This document shows positions 1 to 11,967 of a stretch of 64,000 bases of DNA, one piece after another; the first letter of the stretch is position 1; every line of letters starts with the position of its first letter. The notes beneath the pieces were generated by a model. The model ran no database searches, was not told the origin of the DNA, and saw only the letters and a program-made list of their open reading frames with translations. The position numbers and the translations under genes are program-made. This DNA comes from Microbulbifer sp. Q7 (GTDB lineage: Bacteria; Pseudomonadota; Gammaproteobacteria; Pseudomonadales; Cellvibrionaceae), in contig NZ_LROY01000001.1 in the NCBI RefSeq assembly GCF_001639145.1, positions 188,501 through 252,500 of the forward strand, written 5' to 3'.

Positions 1-728
1 TCGGCGCGCGCCTGCCGCGCCACTCCGAACTGCAACGGCCGGATCGCTATGGCGACATGAAAACCGTCGCCGCCAATATCGACCGCATCCTCATCGTCAT
101 CGCGCCCTACCCGGAACCCTTTGCCAACGCCATCGACCGCTATCTGGTAGCCGCCGAGGCCACCGGCATTCAGCCACTCCTGTTGCTGAACAAGATCGAC
201 CTGATCGACGACAGCAATCGAGCGCACCTCGACGCACTGCTGGGCCCCTACCCGGCACTGGGCTACCCCGTACTCAAGTTATCCACCAAAACCGGCGAAG
301 GCCTCGATGGGCTGCTGGAAACCCTCGCCCAGGGTACCAGCGTGTTTGTGGGCCAGTCCGGCGTAGGCAAGTCCTCACTCATCAACGGCCTGCTGCCCAG
401 CGCCGACGCCCGCACCGGGGCACTGTCAGAAGCCACCGGCAAAGGCACCCACACCACCACCGCCGCGGAACTGTTTCATCTGCCCAGCGGCGGTGATCTG
501 ATAGACTCCCCCGGTATCCGCGAGTTCGGCATCTGGCACATGAGCGAACAGGAACTGCTCGACGGCTATGTCGAATTCCGCCCGTTTATCGGCCACTGCC
601 GCTTCCGCGACTGCCGGCACCAGGGCGAGCCCGGCTGCGCCATTCTCGAAGCGCAGGCGCGTGGCGACATCAGTCAGCGGCGCATGGAAAGCTTCCTGCA
701 CCTGCGCAACAGCCTGGAAAGCGACTGA
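1..728 (+). CDS. rsgA: Ribosome small subunit-dependent GTPase A (5' end outside window)
   Basis: Circularly permuted GTPase that acts late in 30S subunit maturation. The reading frame is open from the first bases of the window (codons in phase with position 3), so the N-terminal OB-fold is mostly missing. Visible G-motifs come in the permuted order: NKID (G4), then the P-loop GQSGVGKSS (G1), then DSPGI (G3). A C-terminal zinc knuckle follows (CRFRDCRH, then a Cys after EPG). The order G4-G1-G3 plus the Cys/His knuckle is diagnostic of RsgA/YjeQ. It ends at TGA, 42 bases before rhdA on the same strand. Family assignment is firm; only the start is unseen. Confidence 0.96.
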   Translation, partial: GARLPRHSELQRPDRYGDMKTVAANIDRILIVIAPYPEPFANAIDRYLVAAEATGIQPLLLLNKIDLIDDSNRAHLDALLGPYPALGYPVLKLSTKTGEGLDGLLETLAQGTSVFVGQSGVGKSSLINGLLPSADARTGALSEATGKGTHTTTAAELFHLPSGGDLIDSPGIREFGIWHMSEQELLDGYVEFRPFIGHCRFRDCRHQGEPGCAILEAQARGDISQRRMESFLHLRNSLESD

Positions 729-770
729 GCCCGCACGGCCGACCACAAAAGGACCCAGAAGGAACCAACC

Positions 771-1577
771 GTGAGCGATGTACCCCTGATCCTCGAGCCA
801 GAGCAACTGGCCGCACTGCTCGAACACGAAGAAATTCGTGTAGTGGACCTCAGCAGCCCGCAAAACTACCTCGCCGGGCATATCCCTGGCGCCCTCGGCC
901 TGCCCTTTCAGGCCCTGATGGCCGGCACACCGCCAGCACCGGGCAAACTGCCCTCGGTTGAACGCCTGACCGAGGTCATGCGCGCCATTGGCCTCACCCC
1001 CGACACCCACATCGTCGCCTGCGACGACGAAGGCGGCGGCTGGGCCGGGCGCCTGTTATGGACCCTGGAAGTCATCGGTCACCAGAAATACAGCTACCTG
1101 AACGGCGGCATGGTTGCCTGGAAAAATGCCGGCCTGCCGCTCTCCACCGAAGACGTCACCGTCACCCCCAGCGATATCAATATCCAGATCGCCGACCACG
1201 CACCGATGATCGACGCGGAACACATTCAGCAGCGTTTGGCACAGAACGACCTGCAAATCTGGGATGCGCGCTCCCCGGCGGAATACACCGGCGAACGCAT
1301 CGTCGCCATGCGCGGTGGACATATACCGGGCGCGATTAACTGCGAGTGGACACAGTTGATGGATCCACAGCGGGACTTGCGTATTCGCAGTGATGCAAAA
1401 GCGTTTCTCGCAGCGCTTGGCATCAATGGTGAAAAAGACATTGCCACCCACTGCCAGAGCCACCATCGCTCGGCGTTTACCTGGCTGGTGGGGAAATCCC
1501 TGGGGCTGCCCATCGTGGCTTATCCGGGGTCATGGAGTGAATGGGGAAATCTGCCCGATACCCCGATTGAAAACTGA
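771..1577 (+). CDS. rhdA: Thiosulfate sulfurtransferase (rhodanese), two-domain
   Basis: A 268-residue protein with two rhodanese domains: an inactive N-terminal domain (about residues 8-125) and a C-terminal catalytic domain. The active-site loop CQSHHRS lies near residue 228, with Cys as the sulfur acceptor. This loop resembles the CQTHHRS type of Azotobacter RhdA rather than the CGSGVT loop of mercaptopyruvate sulfurtransferases, so thiosulfate is the likelier donor (inference). The start is GTG at 771, preceded by a purine-rich AAGGA. It lies between rsgA and psd on one strand, an order also found in pseudomonads. Cytoplasmic; no signal peptide. Confidence 0.88.
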   Translation: MSDVPLILEPEQLAALLEHEEIRVVDLSSPQNYLAGHIPGALGLPFQALMAGTPPAPGKLPSVERLTEVMRAIGLTPDTHIVACDDEGGGWAGRLLWTLEVIGHQKYSYLNGGMVAWKNAGLPLSTEDVTVTPSDINIQIADHAPMIDAEHIQQRLAQNDLQIWDARSPAEYTGERIVAMRGGHIPGAINCEWTQLMDPQRDLRIRSDAKAFLAALGINGEKDIATHCQSHHRSAFTWLVGKSLGLPIVAYPGSWSEWGNLPDTPIEN

Positions 1578-1580
1578 TTC

Positions 1581-1614
1581 AGGATTTTCACTTTCTCTGA
1601 CGAAGTGAAATCCT
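1581..1614 (+). terminator. Stem-loop after rhdA
   Basis: A 12-bp stem with one bulged T (AGGATTT...AAATCCT) and a loop of about 9 bases starts 3 bases after the rhdA stop. There is no long T-run, so it may be a weak terminator or an mRNA-stabilising hairpin. Confidence 0.45.
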
Positions 1615-1624
1615 TAGATGCGAA

Positions 1625-1735
1625 GGTCGGATGCTGGTTGCGGGTTTTCAGGAGCGTCGCAAACAGGAAGTTTGCGCCGCAGCGCCCAGGGATGGGTTCA
1701 CAGCGGTCCTGAAAACCCGCAACCAGCATCTGACC
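1625..1735 (+). repeat. Palindromic intergenic element A (conserved core, locus-specific arms)
   Basis: Arms at 1625-1653 and 1707-1735 are inverted copies of each other (28 of 29 bases). They enclose a 53-base core containing a small hairpin (CGCAAAC/GTTTGCG) followed by CCCAGGGATGGGTTCAC. The end of the core recurs in three other intergenic elements of this window, whereas the arms are unique to this locus. It lies between rhdA and psd, both on the plus strand. Confidence 0.8.
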
Positions 1736-1772
1736 ACCACAAAAATCCAAACGACGGGACCACAGTACTTAA

Positions 1773-2624
1773 ATGCACCCGAAACTGTTTATCTTTCTGC
1801 AATACATCACCCCGCAACACCTGCTCTCCAGAGCCGCGGGCTGGCTCGCCGAGACCCGCATCGGCGGCATCAAAAATCCATTTACCAAATGGTTTGTGGA
1901 GAAATACAAAGTCGACATGAGCGAGGCACAGGAAGAGGACTACACCGCCTACACCTGCTTCAACGACTTCTTCACCCGTGCACTTAAAGACGGTGCCCGC
2001 CCCATCGTCGAAGGCGAACACACCATCGCCGGCTGTGCCGATGGCGCCATCAGCCAGCTGGGTGAAATTCACAACGGCCGAATTTTCCAGGCCAAAGGCC
2101 AGGACTACAGCTTGCTCGAACTGGTCGGCGGCGACCCCGAAGTGGCCGCGCAGTTTACCGGCGGCAAGTTCGCAACCATCTACCTCTCACCCAAAGACTA
2201 CCACCGCGTCCATATGCCGCTCGACGGTGTCCTGCAGCGCATGGTCTACGTGCCCGGCGAACTCTTCTCGGTCAACACCACCACCTCCGAAAACGTCCCG
2301 CGCCTGTTTGCGCGCAATGAACGCCTCGTGTGCATCTTCGATACTGCCGCCGGCCCCATGGCCATGATCCTCGTCGGCGCCATGATCGTTGCCGCCATCG
2401 AAACCGTGTGGGCCGGACAGGTCGCACCGATCAAACGCCAGATTCGCACCACCCGCTACGACGAGCAAAAACCCATTGCCCTGAAAAAAGGCGAGGAAAT
2501 GGGACGCTTCAAACTTGGCTCCACCGTCGTGCTGTTATTCGGCGCCGACAAAGTCAATTGGCTCGAATCGCTCGCCGCAGAAACACCGGTGAAAATGGGC
2601 GAGCACTTCGGCGATCTGGTTTAA
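1773..2624 (+). CDS. psd: Phosphatidylserine decarboxylase proenzyme
   Basis: Converts phosphatidylserine to phosphatidylethanolamine at the inner membrane. The 283-residue length and the N-terminus ([20 protein letters not shown]) fit the bacterial type I family. The C-terminal LGST motif (in [10 protein letters not shown]) is the self-cleavage site where Ser becomes the pyruvoyl group, giving alpha and beta chains. Conserved DYHRVHMP and the acidic/His residues of the catalytic charge relay are present. No strong Shine-Dalgarno is visible before the ATG. Element A ends 37 bases upstream. Confidence 0.95.
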   Translation: MHPKLFIFLQYITPQHLLSRAAGWLAETRIGGIKNPFTKWFVEKYKVDMSEAQEEDYTAYTCFNDFFTRALKDGARPIVEGEHTIAGCADGAISQLGEIHNGRIFQAKGQDYSLLELVGGDPEVAAQFTGGKFATIYLSPKDYHRVHMPLDGVLQRMVYVPGELFSVNTTTSENVPRLFARNERLVCIFDTAAGPMAMILVGAMIVAAIETVWAGQVAPIKRQIRTTRYDEQKPIALKKGEEMGRFKLGSTVVLLFGADKVNWLESLAAETPVKMGEHFGDLV

Positions 2625-2793
2625 AACCAACGGCCACTCGCAGTGACGGTCGCGCCCCGGTTCTGGACTTTTTGGGGATTGGGGCGCGAATACGCTGATA
2701 CCTGCGACTGGCCAATGCCGGGCGCATCGGCAGGCAGCTGGCTCGAGCCACCTGCACTGCCTGAAGCAGAAAAAGATAGGAAGGGAGTACTAA

Positions 2794-4173
2794 TTAACGG
2801 GCCGGCAGCAAGCGGGCAATAAACGCAGGCAGTCGCTGCTCGAAGAGATACTGATCGCGCACCCGGCCCACATTGATGTGCGGATAACGGCTGGGATCCA
2901 GATCCTGGGTAATCGTAATCAGGCCCACTTCAGCCAGGGTCTTCTTGCCCTTGTCCACGATTGCCCGCTTGCGATCATCGTCAGCCGCCATATCAAACAG
3001 CTTCGGTTTTTCCAAAAGCTGCTTGTTGCGGTCCGTCACCAGCATCACCTTCGGCTTCAGGCGGCGCTGATGGCTCTGCTCCACCACCACCGCAATTTCG
3101 CCGGTGGACAGCTCCACCTGGGTACCGGTGGGGTAAAGACCGATGGACTGGATAAACTCCACCACCAACTGCTCCTGAAACGCGCAGTTGCGCAATTCAT
3201 ACAGCTGGCCCACCGCCTTGGACGGGGGCAGTGGAAATTCGGCGCCGCGCGGATTGGTGGCCTCGTCATAGAAGGTCACAATACCGCACATGCGCGCCAA
3301 CACCGGGATCTGGCCACCGCGCAAGCCGCGCGGATAACCGCTGCCATCGTACTGCTCTTTGTGGCACTGCACGATGTTGAGAACCTGAGGATCAATGTTC
3401 GCGTCCGCCGACAACAGCTTCACGCTGTAATCCACGAACTTGCGATATTCCAGCTCCGCGCGAGGGTCGCGCTTCTCCGCCTTCAACACTGCTTCCGCAA
3501 TATACAGTTTGCCGACATCCTTCAGCAGGGTAGCGATCCCCAGCTGCACCAGCTCCTGACGGCGCAGGCCGATATGACGCCCAAACACCACCGCCCAGAC
3601 ACTGGCGCGTACCGAGTGGCTGTAGGTGTGCTCATCCCGCTCGCGTACCCGCGCCAGCCACGAGAAGGCATCCGGACTGCGCAGCACGCTGTCCACCATC
3701 AGTGTGACGGTCTGATTAACCTGGGCGGTGGGTAGCGGCCGGTCCGACTTTAGCTGGACCATGACCTCGTGCATGCCCTGCACGATGCGGTCGTGCAACT
3801 GGCGTGCTTTGGCAGCTTCTTTGCGAGCAGGTTCGGGAGGCGCGTAGCTGTCGTGCTTGACTTGCACCGGCTTGCAGTTGATGGCGACAGGAATACGGCG
3901 CGGCGTGCCCCTGGCGGGGGACGCATCGGCAGCGGATGCTTCGGCGGCAGCACGGGTAATCTTGCGCAGCTTGACGCCGACATCGCCGACCGTCTTTACC
4001 ACATCGACATAGACGTAGCGGCAATATTTCTGCAGCTGACGGATTTCGTCGAGGTCGCGGATATAGAAGCCCTGCAGGGCGAAGGGCGTACGCGTCCATG
4101 GGCGGTCCAGGCGAGACACAAACATGCCCCGCTGCAGGTCTTCAACGAATACTTTCGCCTGTTGGATTGCCAC
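2794..4173 (-). CDS. DUF3391/HD-GYP protein with degenerate metal site
   Basis: The N-terminal DUF3391 region (about residues 5-65, QQAKVFVEDLQRGMFVSRLD) is followed by an HD-GYP domain (about 165-350). HD-GYP proteins normally hydrolyse cyclic di-GMP. Here the family's HDxGK reads KDVGK, the HHE motif reads CHKE and the later DAL motif reads DEA, while DGSGYPRGL is intact. Several metal ligands are therefore altered and catalysis may be lost; a c-di-GMP-sensing or scaffold role is possible (inference). The start used is GTG at 4173; there is no clear Shine-Dalgarno, so the start is uncertain. A downstream ATG at residue 17 is an alternative. Confidence 0.85.
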   Translation of the reverse strand: MAIQQAKVFVEDLQRGMFVSRLDRPWTRTPFALQGFYIRDLDEIRQLQKYCRYVYVDVVKTVGDVGVKLRKITRAAAEASAADASPARGTPRRIPVAINCKPVQVKHDSYAPPEPARKEAAKARQLHDRIVQGMHEVMVQLKSDRPLPTAQVNQTVTLMVDSVLRSPDAFSWLARVRERDEHTYSHSVRASVWAVVFGRHIGLRRQELVQLGIATLLKDVGKLYIAEAVLKAEKRDPRAELEYRKFVDYSVKLLSADANIDPQVLNIVQCHKEQYDGSGYPRGLRGGQIPVLARMCGIVTFYDEATNPRGAEFPLPPSKAVGQLYELRNCAFQEQLVVEFIQSIGLYPTGTQVELSTGEIAVVVEQSHQRRLKPKVMLVTDRNKQLLEKPKLFDMAADDDRKRAIVDKGKKTLAEVGLITITQDLDPSRYPHINVGRVRDQYLFEQRLPAFIARLLPAR

Positions 4174-4423
4174 TTAATGGTTGCCGCGTAATTTTTGTTA
4201 TGGGTCCTGCCCCACCCGCCGCATCATGGCGTGGCCGGAGCAGAAAAATACCCCATCCTGTCAAATGCAGAAGGGGGCGAATTGTCGCACAAGTCGACTT
4301 GTTAGCAGACAGCGCAAGTGTGATAAATATCACGATTCCTGGCTTCTGCGCCAGTACAAAGGGAACTTTTGGGCAAATTCGGCGCAATATAGGCGCCTAA
4401 TTCCACCAACCCCGGATTCGCGC

Positions 4424-4448
4424 GTGCGCCGCAGGGTTTGCGGCGCAC
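4424..4448 (-). terminator. Strong hairpin after hemE
   Basis: A 10-bp perfect stem (GTGCGCCGCA/TGCGGCGCAC) with a 5-base loop lies 16 bases beyond the hemE stop. No T-run follows on the minus strand, so intrinsic termination is not certain. Confidence 0.45.
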
Positions 4449-4463
4449 CCAAGCGATCGGCCT

Positions 4464-5543
4464 TTACTTGTGGTACTGAGGCGACAGCTCAACAACCGCG
4501 TCGAACATGGCCCCGGCATGGGCCGGATCGACCTTCGGTGTCACCCCGTGGCCCAGGTTGAAGATATGCCCGGTTCCGTGGCCGAACCCAGCCAGGATTG
4601 CTGCCACTTCCTCGCGAATACGCTCAGGGCTCGCCAGCAGGATCGACGGATCCATATTGCCCTGCAATGTCACCCGGTCGCCGACACGCGCGCGCGCCTG
4701 GGCGATATCGGTGGTCCAATCCAGGCCCAGCGCAGTCGCGCCGGTATCCGCCATGGCTTCCAGCCACTGCCCACCACCCTTGGTAAACAGGATGACCGGC
4801 ACCTTGCGGCCGTCGTGCTCTTTAATCAGTCCCTGCACGATACGGGCCATGTAACCCAGAGAGAACTCTTTGTAGGCGGCGTGACTCAGCGCACCGCCCC
4901 AGGTATCAAAAATCTGCACGGCCTGCGCACCGGCACGGATCTGTGCATTCAGGTAGTCGATGACGGAGTCCGCCAGCACGGTCAATAGCTGGTGCATATC
5001 CTGCGGGCGGTTGTAGAGCATTTCCTTGGCGCGGGCGAAATCCCGGCTGGAGCCGCCTTCGATCATGTAGGTGGCGAGGGTCCAGGGACTGCCGGAGAAG
5101 CCGATCAGCGGTACGCGACCATTCAGTTCGCGACGAATGGTGGTGACGGCATCGGTGACATAGCTGAGATCCTTGGCGGTATTCACCACTTCGAGGGCGG
5201 CGATATCGGCGCTGGTGCGCACGGGCTTTTTGAATTTGGGGCCTTCACCTTCCTCAAAATACAGCCCGAGTCCCATGGCGTCGGGGATGGTGAGGATGTC
5301 AGAAAACAAGATGGCGGCATCCAGCGGATAACGCTCCAGCGGCTGCAGGGTCACTTCACAGGCCAGTTCGGTGTTGCGGCACAGGTCCATAAAAGTACCG
5401 GCCTTGGCACGGGTAGCGCGGTACTCGGGCAGGTAGCGGCCGGCCTGGCGCATCATCCACATGGGGGTACGATCGACGGGCTGGCGCAGCAGGGCGCGGA
5501 GGAAACGGTCGTTTTGCAGGGGGGCGAACTGGGTATCAGACAT
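4464..5543 (-). CDS. hemE: Uroporphyrinogen decarboxylase
   Basis: Decarboxylates the four acetate side chains of uroporphyrinogen III to give coproporphyrinogen III in haem synthesis. At 359 residues it has the family's usual length. The signature [16 protein letters not shown] is at about residue 27, the substrate-site [10 protein letters not shown] near residue 75, and FNLGHG near the C-terminus. It is a single gene here, separate from the hemCDXY cluster 32 kb away. The upstream region (5544-5690) holds a G-tract cluster on the opposite strand. Confidence 0.97.
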   Translation of the reverse strand: MSDTQFAPLQNDRFLRALLRQPVDRTPMWMMRQAGRYLPEYRATRAKAGTFMDLCRNTELACEVTLQPLERYPLDAAILFSDILTIPDAMGLGLYFEEGEGPKFKKPVRTSADIAALEVVNTAKDLSYVTDAVTTIRRELNGRVPLIGFSGSPWTLATYMIEGGSSRDFARAKEMLYNRPQDMHQLLTVLADSVIDYLNAQIRAGAQAVQIFDTWGGALSHAAYKEFSLGYMARIVQGLIKEHDGRKVPVILFTKGGGQWLEAMADTGATALGLDWTTDIAQARARVGDRVTLQGNMDPSILLASPERIREEVAAILAGFGHGTGHIFNLGHGVTPKVDPAHAGAMFDAVVELSPQYHK

Positions 5544-5607
5544 GACTACAACGGCTGGGTAAATGGGCGGCCATTGTACTCTCGAGGTCTCGTTTAGGAC
5601 AGAGACT

Positions 5608-5651
5608 GGGGTGACTCGGGATTTATGTGGGTGATTGGGGGGGTATCGGGG
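5608..5651 (+). promoter_or_regulatory. G-tract cluster (possible G-quadruplex) upstream of hemE
   Basis: Five runs of 3-7 G lie within 44 bases on the plus strand (5608-5611, 5618-5620, 5629-5631, 5637-5643, 5648-5651), with linkers of 4-8 bases. This satisfies the usual four-tract G-quadruplex pattern. It sits 65-108 bases upstream of the hemE start, on the template strand for hemE. Confidence 0.4.
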
Positions 5652-5693
5652 TTTGGTGGTTCGTATTCGGGTGGTCTAGTGGCAGCTTTGCTA

Positions 5694-5787
5694 CCGGGTG
5701 CACCTTTGCGAAACACGCCGTAAACCCATCCCTGGGGGCTCTGCTCCGCCATCCCTGGCGGTGAAGGTTTCGCAAAGGTGCACCCGG
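5694..5787 (-). repeat. Palindromic intergenic element B (core on minus strand)
   Basis: Perfect 21-base inverted arms at 5694-5714 and 5767-5787 flank a 52-base core. Weaker pairing extends outward by about 15 bases (roughly 12 of 15 matching). Read on the minus strand, the core has CCGCCAGGGATGGCGG followed by GAGCCCCCAGGGATGGGTTT, almost the same as element D at 58 kb. The arms share nothing with the other elements. Confidence 0.82.
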
Positions 5788-5878
5788 CATCAAAGCCTTC
5801 GCATCGGACTAAGGTGCAATTTGAAATCACGAAGGAACCCGTCCGTGGCTCAGTTTAAGCGCTGAAGCCAGAATCGAA

Positions 5879-6044
5879 GGTGCTGATACCGATAAAGGTT
5901 TGCCAGACGTTGATTCGCTCCGCTCACCCTGCGGGCGCCTCCGGCGTCCAAAGCTTGCGCTTTGTCCGCGAGAGGGACCTCGCGGAAGAGCCCCCATGGA
6001 TGGGTTCACGGCATGTCTGGCAAACCTGTATCGGTAGCAGCACC
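5879..6044 (+). repeat. Palindromic intergenic element C
   Basis: Thirty-base inverted arms (5879-5908 and 6015-6044; about 28 of 30 paired) flank a 106-base core, twice the usual length. The core ends with GAGCCCCCATGGATGGGTTC as in elements B and D. It also holds a small hairpin, CCGCGAG/CTCGCGG, whose loop contains AGGGA. It lies 38 bases beyond the gltD stop. Confidence 0.8.
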
Positions 6045-6081
6045 GCCACTGAACCCAACTATCGGGGCCACAAAACCAGAA

Positions 6082-7515
<1,434 letters not shown>

Positions 7516-10500
7516 TTATTCGCCGCGCTTGCGTACATCGGACAGCAGTCCGGCGAGGCTGGCAGCTTTTGGCTTCACCAACCAGAATTTGTTGAGGTAA
7601 TCGTCCAGGTTATCCAGCAACTCCTCACCCCAGGCACTGCCGGTCTCCGCGACAAACTCTTCGATCACTTCGCGCAGGTGACTCTGGTATTCCTCCAGAG
7701 ACTCGCTGCTGATGCGGCGCAACTCGATCAACTCGTGGTTGCACTTGTCGAAGAAATCGCGGTCCATGTCCAGCACGTAGGCGAAGCCACCGGTCATGCC
7801 GGCGCCGAAGTTGACCCCGGTTTTACCCAGTACGGCCACCATGCCGCCAGTCATGTATTCACAACAGTGATCACCGGCACCTTCCACTACCGCAAAGGCA
7901 CCGGAGTTGCGCACGCCAAAGCGCTCGCCGGCACAGCCGGAGGCGAACAGCTTGCCACCGGTGGCGCCGTACAGGCAGGTATTGCCAACAATGCTGGTTT
8001 CTTCCGACTTGAAGCTGCTGCCCTCGGGCGGACGGATCACCAGCTTGCCGCCGGCCATGCCTTTACCCACATAGTCATTGGCATCGCCTTCCAGATACAT
8101 TTCCAGACCACCGGCATTCCACACACCAAAGGACTGACCGGCAACACCAGTCAGGCGCAATTTGATCGGTGCATCCACCATCCCCTGGTTGCCGTGACGC
8201 TTGGCAATCTCACCGGACAGGCGCGCACCGATGGAGCGGTCGCAGTTGGTCAGCTTGAAACGGTATTCGCCGCCGGCCAGGTTCTCGATCGCGGGCAGGG
8301 TTTCTTCCACCATGCGCTCGGCCAGCAGGCCCTTGTCCCAAGGCTCGTTCTTGGCCAGCTGGCAGGTCTGTGGCTTGCTGTCGAGCAGTGCATCGGTGTG
8401 CAGCAGCGGCGACAGATCCAGAGTCTTCTGCTTGCTGGTCTTGCCCTCGAGGGTTTCCAGCAGATCCACACGACCCACCAGCTCGTCCATGGTGCGCACG
8501 CCCAGGCTCGCCATCCATTCGCGGGTTTCCTCGGCCACGAACTTGAAGAAGTTCATCGCCATTTCCACGGTGCCAATGTAGTGGTCGTCGCGCAGGTCCT
8601 TGTTCTGGGTGGCGACACCGGTAGCGCAGTTATTCAGGTGGCAGATACGCAGGTATTTACAGCCCAGCGCCACCATGGGCGCCGTGCCGAAGCCAAAACT
8701 CTCCGCACCCAGCATGGCCGCCTTGACCACATCCAGGCCGCTCTTCAGGCCGCCGTCGGTCTGCACGCGTACATTGCCGCGCAGGTCGTTGGCCCGCAGG
8801 GTCTGGTGGGTTTCCGCCAGGCCCAGCTCCCACGGGGAGCCGGCGTAACGAATAGAGGTGATCGGGCTCGCCGCGGTACCGCCGTCGTAGCCGGAGATGG
8901 TGATCAGGTCCGCATAGGCCTTGGCCACACCGGCGGCGATGGTGCCGACGCCGGGGCGAGAAACCAGTTTCACGGAGACCAGCGCATCCGGGTTGACCTG
9001 CTTGAGGTCGTAAATCAGCTGCGCCAGATCCTCAATGGAGTAAATATCGTGGTGCGGCGGCGGTGAAATCAGGGTCACGCCGGGAACCGAATAACGCAGA
9101 CGCGCGATCAGTTCGTTCACCTTGCCACCGGGCAGCTGGCCGCCCTCGCCGGGCTTGGCACCCTGCGCAACCTTGATCTGCAGCACCTCGGCGTTCACCA
9201 GGTAGTGCGGGGTCACGCCGAAACGGCCGGAGGCGATCTGCTTGATCTTGGAAACCTTGTCGGTGCCGAAACGCACCGGGTCCTCACCGCCCTCACCACT
9301 GTTGGAGCGGCCGCCCAGCCGGTTCATGGCCTGGGCCAGCGCCTCGTGCGCTTCCGGCGAAAGTGCGCCAAGGGACATGGCGGCGGAGTCGAAACGGCGC
9401 AGGATATTCTCCACCGGCTCCACTTCGTCCAGCGCAATCGGCTGCACATCTTTTTTCAGGCCCAGCAGGTCGCGCAGTGTGGCAACCGGACGCTGGTTAA
9501 TCAGGGTGGCGTAATCCCGCCAGGCACCGTAATCACCGGTGCGCACCGCCTGCTGCAACGCCGTGACCACATCCGGGTTGAAGGCGTGGTATTCCTGGCC
9601 GTACACAAACTTGTGCAGGCCCCCGGGAGAGACCTGCTTGCGCGGCTTCCACGCCAGCTGCGCGCGCGCGCGCATATCGTCTTCCAGCTCGGCAAAACCG
9701 GCACCCAGCACCCGCGCAGGGGCTTCCGGGAAACACAGGTCAATCACATCCTGGGACAGGCCCACCAGCTCGTACAGCAGCGCACCGCGGTAGGAGGCGA
9801 TGGTGGAAATACCCATCTTCGACAGGATTTTCAGCAATCCCTTGATGATGCCGTTGCGGTAGTTTTTCTGAGCGGTGGCCGCGTCCAGCAACAGCTCACC
9901 GGTTTCGATCAGGTGATTGATGATGCTGTAGGAGAAATACGGGTGCACCGCGGTCGCACCCACACCGATCAGGCAGGCGAGCTGGTGGGAATCCCGCGCG
10001 GTGGCAGTATCCACCACGATATTGGAATCGCAGCGCAGGCCCGCGTGCACCAGGTGGTGATGCACCGCACCGGTGGCCATCAGCGCATCGATAGGCAGCT
10101 TGCCTGAATCGATATCGCGATCCGACAACACCACAATCACCGTGCCATCCTGACGCACGGACTCGGCGACGTCGCTGCACAGTTTTTCGATCGCGCTTTT
10201 CAGGTCCAGCTGCGCCGGATCGTAATTCAGGTCGAACACTTTCGCGGTGAATTCTTCGCGCCCCAGATCCAGCAGCGCGGTGTACTTCATGTGCGACAGT
10301 ACCGGCGATGACAAAATCACCCGGTCGGCGTGCTCGACGGTTTCCTCGAATACGGATTTTTCACGGCCCAGGCAGGTTTCCAGGGACATGACGATGGTTT
10401 CCCGCAGTGGATCGATCGGCGGGTTGGTGACCTGCGCGAACTGCTGGCGGAAATAGTCATACAGGCAGCGGTTGCCCTCCGACAACACCGCCATCGGCGT

Positions 10501-11967
10501 ATCGTCGCCCATGGAGCCCACCGCTTCCTGGCCGGCTTCGGCGAGCGGGCGGATCACCTGGTCGCGCTCCTCCAGCGAGGAGCTGAACAGTTTCTGGTAA
10601 ACCTTGAACTGCTCCATGGAGAAATTGTTGTCCACCGGTGCAGTCACCAGGGTGGAGCGGATACGGCGGGCCTTTTCCTTCAGCCATTTTTTATAGGGAT
10701 GCGCCTTCTTCAGCTCGCCATCCACCTCACCGGTGTGGCGCAGCTCACCCTTCAGGGTATCCACCGACAGAATCTGGCCCGGGCCCAGGCGGCCCTTGGC
10801 AACCACATCCGCCGGGTCGTACTGGTAAGTACCCACTTCCGAGGCAACGGTGATGAAGTCGTCCTTGGTGATCACCCAGCGCGACGGGCGCAGACCGTTG
10901 CGATCCAGGGTACACACCGCGTAGCGGCCATCGGTCAGCACCAGCCCGGCGGGGCCGTCCCAGGGCTCCATGTGCATGGAGTTGTATTCGTAGAAGGCGC
11001 GCAGGTCAGAGTCCATGGTGTCGACGTTCTGCCACGCCGGTGGCACCAGCATGCGGATGGCGCGATGCATATCGATGCCGCCCACGGTGAGCAGCTCCAG
11101 CATATTGTCCAGGCTGGATGAGTCGGAACCCACACGGTTGACCAGCGGCTGAAGCTCGGACAATTCCGGCACCAGCTCGGTAATGAACTTATTGGTACGC
11201 GCCACCGACCAGTTGCGGTTGCCGGTAATGGTGTTGATCTCACCATTATGGGCCAGCATGCGGAACGGCTGGGCAAGGGGCCAGCGCGGCATGGTATTGG
11301 TGGAGAAGCGCTGGTGGAACACGCAGATGGCGGTTTCCAGACGCGGGTCAGCCAGGTCGGGGAAGAAGGCCGGCAGGTCCGCGGGCATCATCAGGCCCTT
11401 GTAGGACAGGACCGAGGTGGAAAGACTGCCAATATAGGTGGCGTCCGTGAGCTGCTGCTCGGCCTTGCGACGGGCGACGAACAGGCGCGCATTAAACTGC
11501 TGCTGCTCCAGTGCCGAATCGGTGTTGTTGATCAGCAGGTGCTCGAAGCGCGGCAGTGATTCCTTGGCGATGGGGCCGAGGCATTCTTCGTTGGTGGGCA
11601 CCACGCGCCACCCGGCCACTTTCAGGCCCTGATCTTCGATAGCGCGCTCGAGAATAGCTCGCGCACTGGCAGCTTCAGCCTCATCCAGTGGCAGCATAAT
11701 GGAGCCGACCGCATACAGGTCGCTCAGTGTCGCACCCAGCTGTTCTTTGGCCACGGCACGCAGGAAGCTATCCGGCTTTTGCAACAGCAGGCCGCAGCCA
11801 TCACCGGTTTTGCCATCGGCGGCAATACCACCGCGGTGAGTCATGCAGGTCAGCGACTCAATCGCCGTCTGCAATAACTTGTGGCTGGTTTGGCCCTTCA
11901 GGTGGGCAATCAGTCCAAAGCCACAGTTATCTTTGAACTCATCCAATCGATACAGACCGCTACCCAT
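7516..11967 (-). CDS. gltB: Glutamate synthase (NADPH) large subunit
   Basis: Makes two glutamates from glutamine and 2-oxoglutarate. The chosen start, ATG at 11967, is preceded by TGAGGA five bases upstream. It gives a short propeptide ([14 protein letters not shown]) ahead of the catalytic N-terminal Cys of CGFGLIA. A longer open frame to 12033 would add 22 residues without family support. Domains in order: class II glutaminase (about 15-400), central domain, FMN-binding synthase domain with the iron-sulfur cysteines ([12 protein letters not shown]), and the C-terminal GXGXG beta-helix. Length is 1,483 residues, normal for the family. It is the first gene of gltBD. Confidence 0.97.
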   Translation of the reverse strand: MGSGLYRLDEFKDNCGFGLIAHLKGQTSHKLLQTAIESLTCMTHRGGIAADGKTGDGCGLLLQKPDSFLRAVAKEQLGATLSDLYAVGSIMLPLDEAEAASARAILERAIEDQGLKVAGWRVVPTNEECLGPIAKESLPRFEHLLINNTDSALEQQQFNARLFVARRKAEQQLTDATYIGSLSTSVLSYKGLMMPADLPAFFPDLADPRLETAICVFHQRFSTNTMPRWPLAQPFRMLAHNGEINTITGNRNWSVARTNKFITELVPELSELQPLVNRVGSDSSSLDNMLELLTVGGIDMHRAIRMLVPPAWQNVDTMDSDLRAFYEYNSMHMEPWDGPAGLVLTDGRYAVCTLDRNGLRPSRWVITKDDFITVASEVGTYQYDPADVVAKGRLGPGQILSVDTLKGELRHTGEVDGELKKAHPYKKWLKEKARRIRSTLVTAPVDNNFSMEQFKVYQKLFSSSLEERDQVIRPLAEAGQEAVGSMGDDTPMAVLSEGNRCLYDYFRQQFAQVTNPPIDPLRETIVMSLETCLGREKSVFEETVEHADRVILSSPVLSHMKYTALLDLGREEFTAKVFDLNYDPAQLDLKSAIEKLCSDVAESVRQDGTVIVVLSDRDIDSGKLPIDALMATGAVHHHLVHAGLRCDSNIVVDTATARDSHQLACLIGVGATAVHPYFSYSIINHLIETGELLLDAATAQKNYRNGIIKGLLKILSKMGISTIASYRGALLYELVGLSQDVIDLCFPEAPARVLGAGFAELEDDMRARAQLAWKPRKQVSPGGLHKFVYGQEYHAFNPDVVTALQQAVRTGDYGAWRDYATLINQRPVATLRDLLGLKKDVQPIALDEVEPVENILRRFDSAAMSLGALSPEAHEALAQAMNRLGGRSNSGEGGEDPVRFGTDKVSKIKQIASGRFGVTPHYLVNAEVLQIKVAQGAKPGEGGQLPGGKVNELIARLRYSVPGVTLISPPPHHDIYSIEDLAQLIYDLKQVNPDALVSVKLVSRPGVGTIAAGVAKAYADLITISGYDGGTAASPITSIRYAGSPWELGLAETHQTLRANDLRGNVRVQTDGGLKSGLDVVKAAMLGAESFGFGTAPMVALGCKYLRICHLNNCATGVATQNKDLRDDHYIGTVEMAMNFFKFVAEETREWMASLGVRTMDELVGRVDLLETLEGKTSKQKTLDLSPLLHTDALLDSKPQTCQLAKNEPWDKGLLAERMVEETLPAIENLAGGEYRFKLTNCDRSIGARLSGEIAKRHGNQGMVDAPIKLRLTGVAGQSFGVWNAGGLEMYLEGDANDYVGKGMAGGKLVIRPPEGSSFKSEETSIVGNTCLYGATGGKLFASGCAGERFGVRNSGAFAVVEGAGDHCCEYMTGGMVAVLGKTGVNFGAGMTGGFAYVLDMDRDFFDKCNHELIELRRISSESLEEYQSHLREVIEEFVAETGSAWGEELLDNLDDYLNKFWLVKPKAASLAGLLSDVRKRGE

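Larger units (their letters stand above)
5544..6081. other. hemE-gltD intergenic region
   Basis: A 538-base gap between the hemE start and the gltD end, both minus strand. It holds the hemE promoter region with a G-tract cluster (5608-5651) and two palindromic elements (B at 5694-5787 and C at 5879-6044). No credible coding sequence: the short open frames here are produced by the palindromes. Confidence 0.75.
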
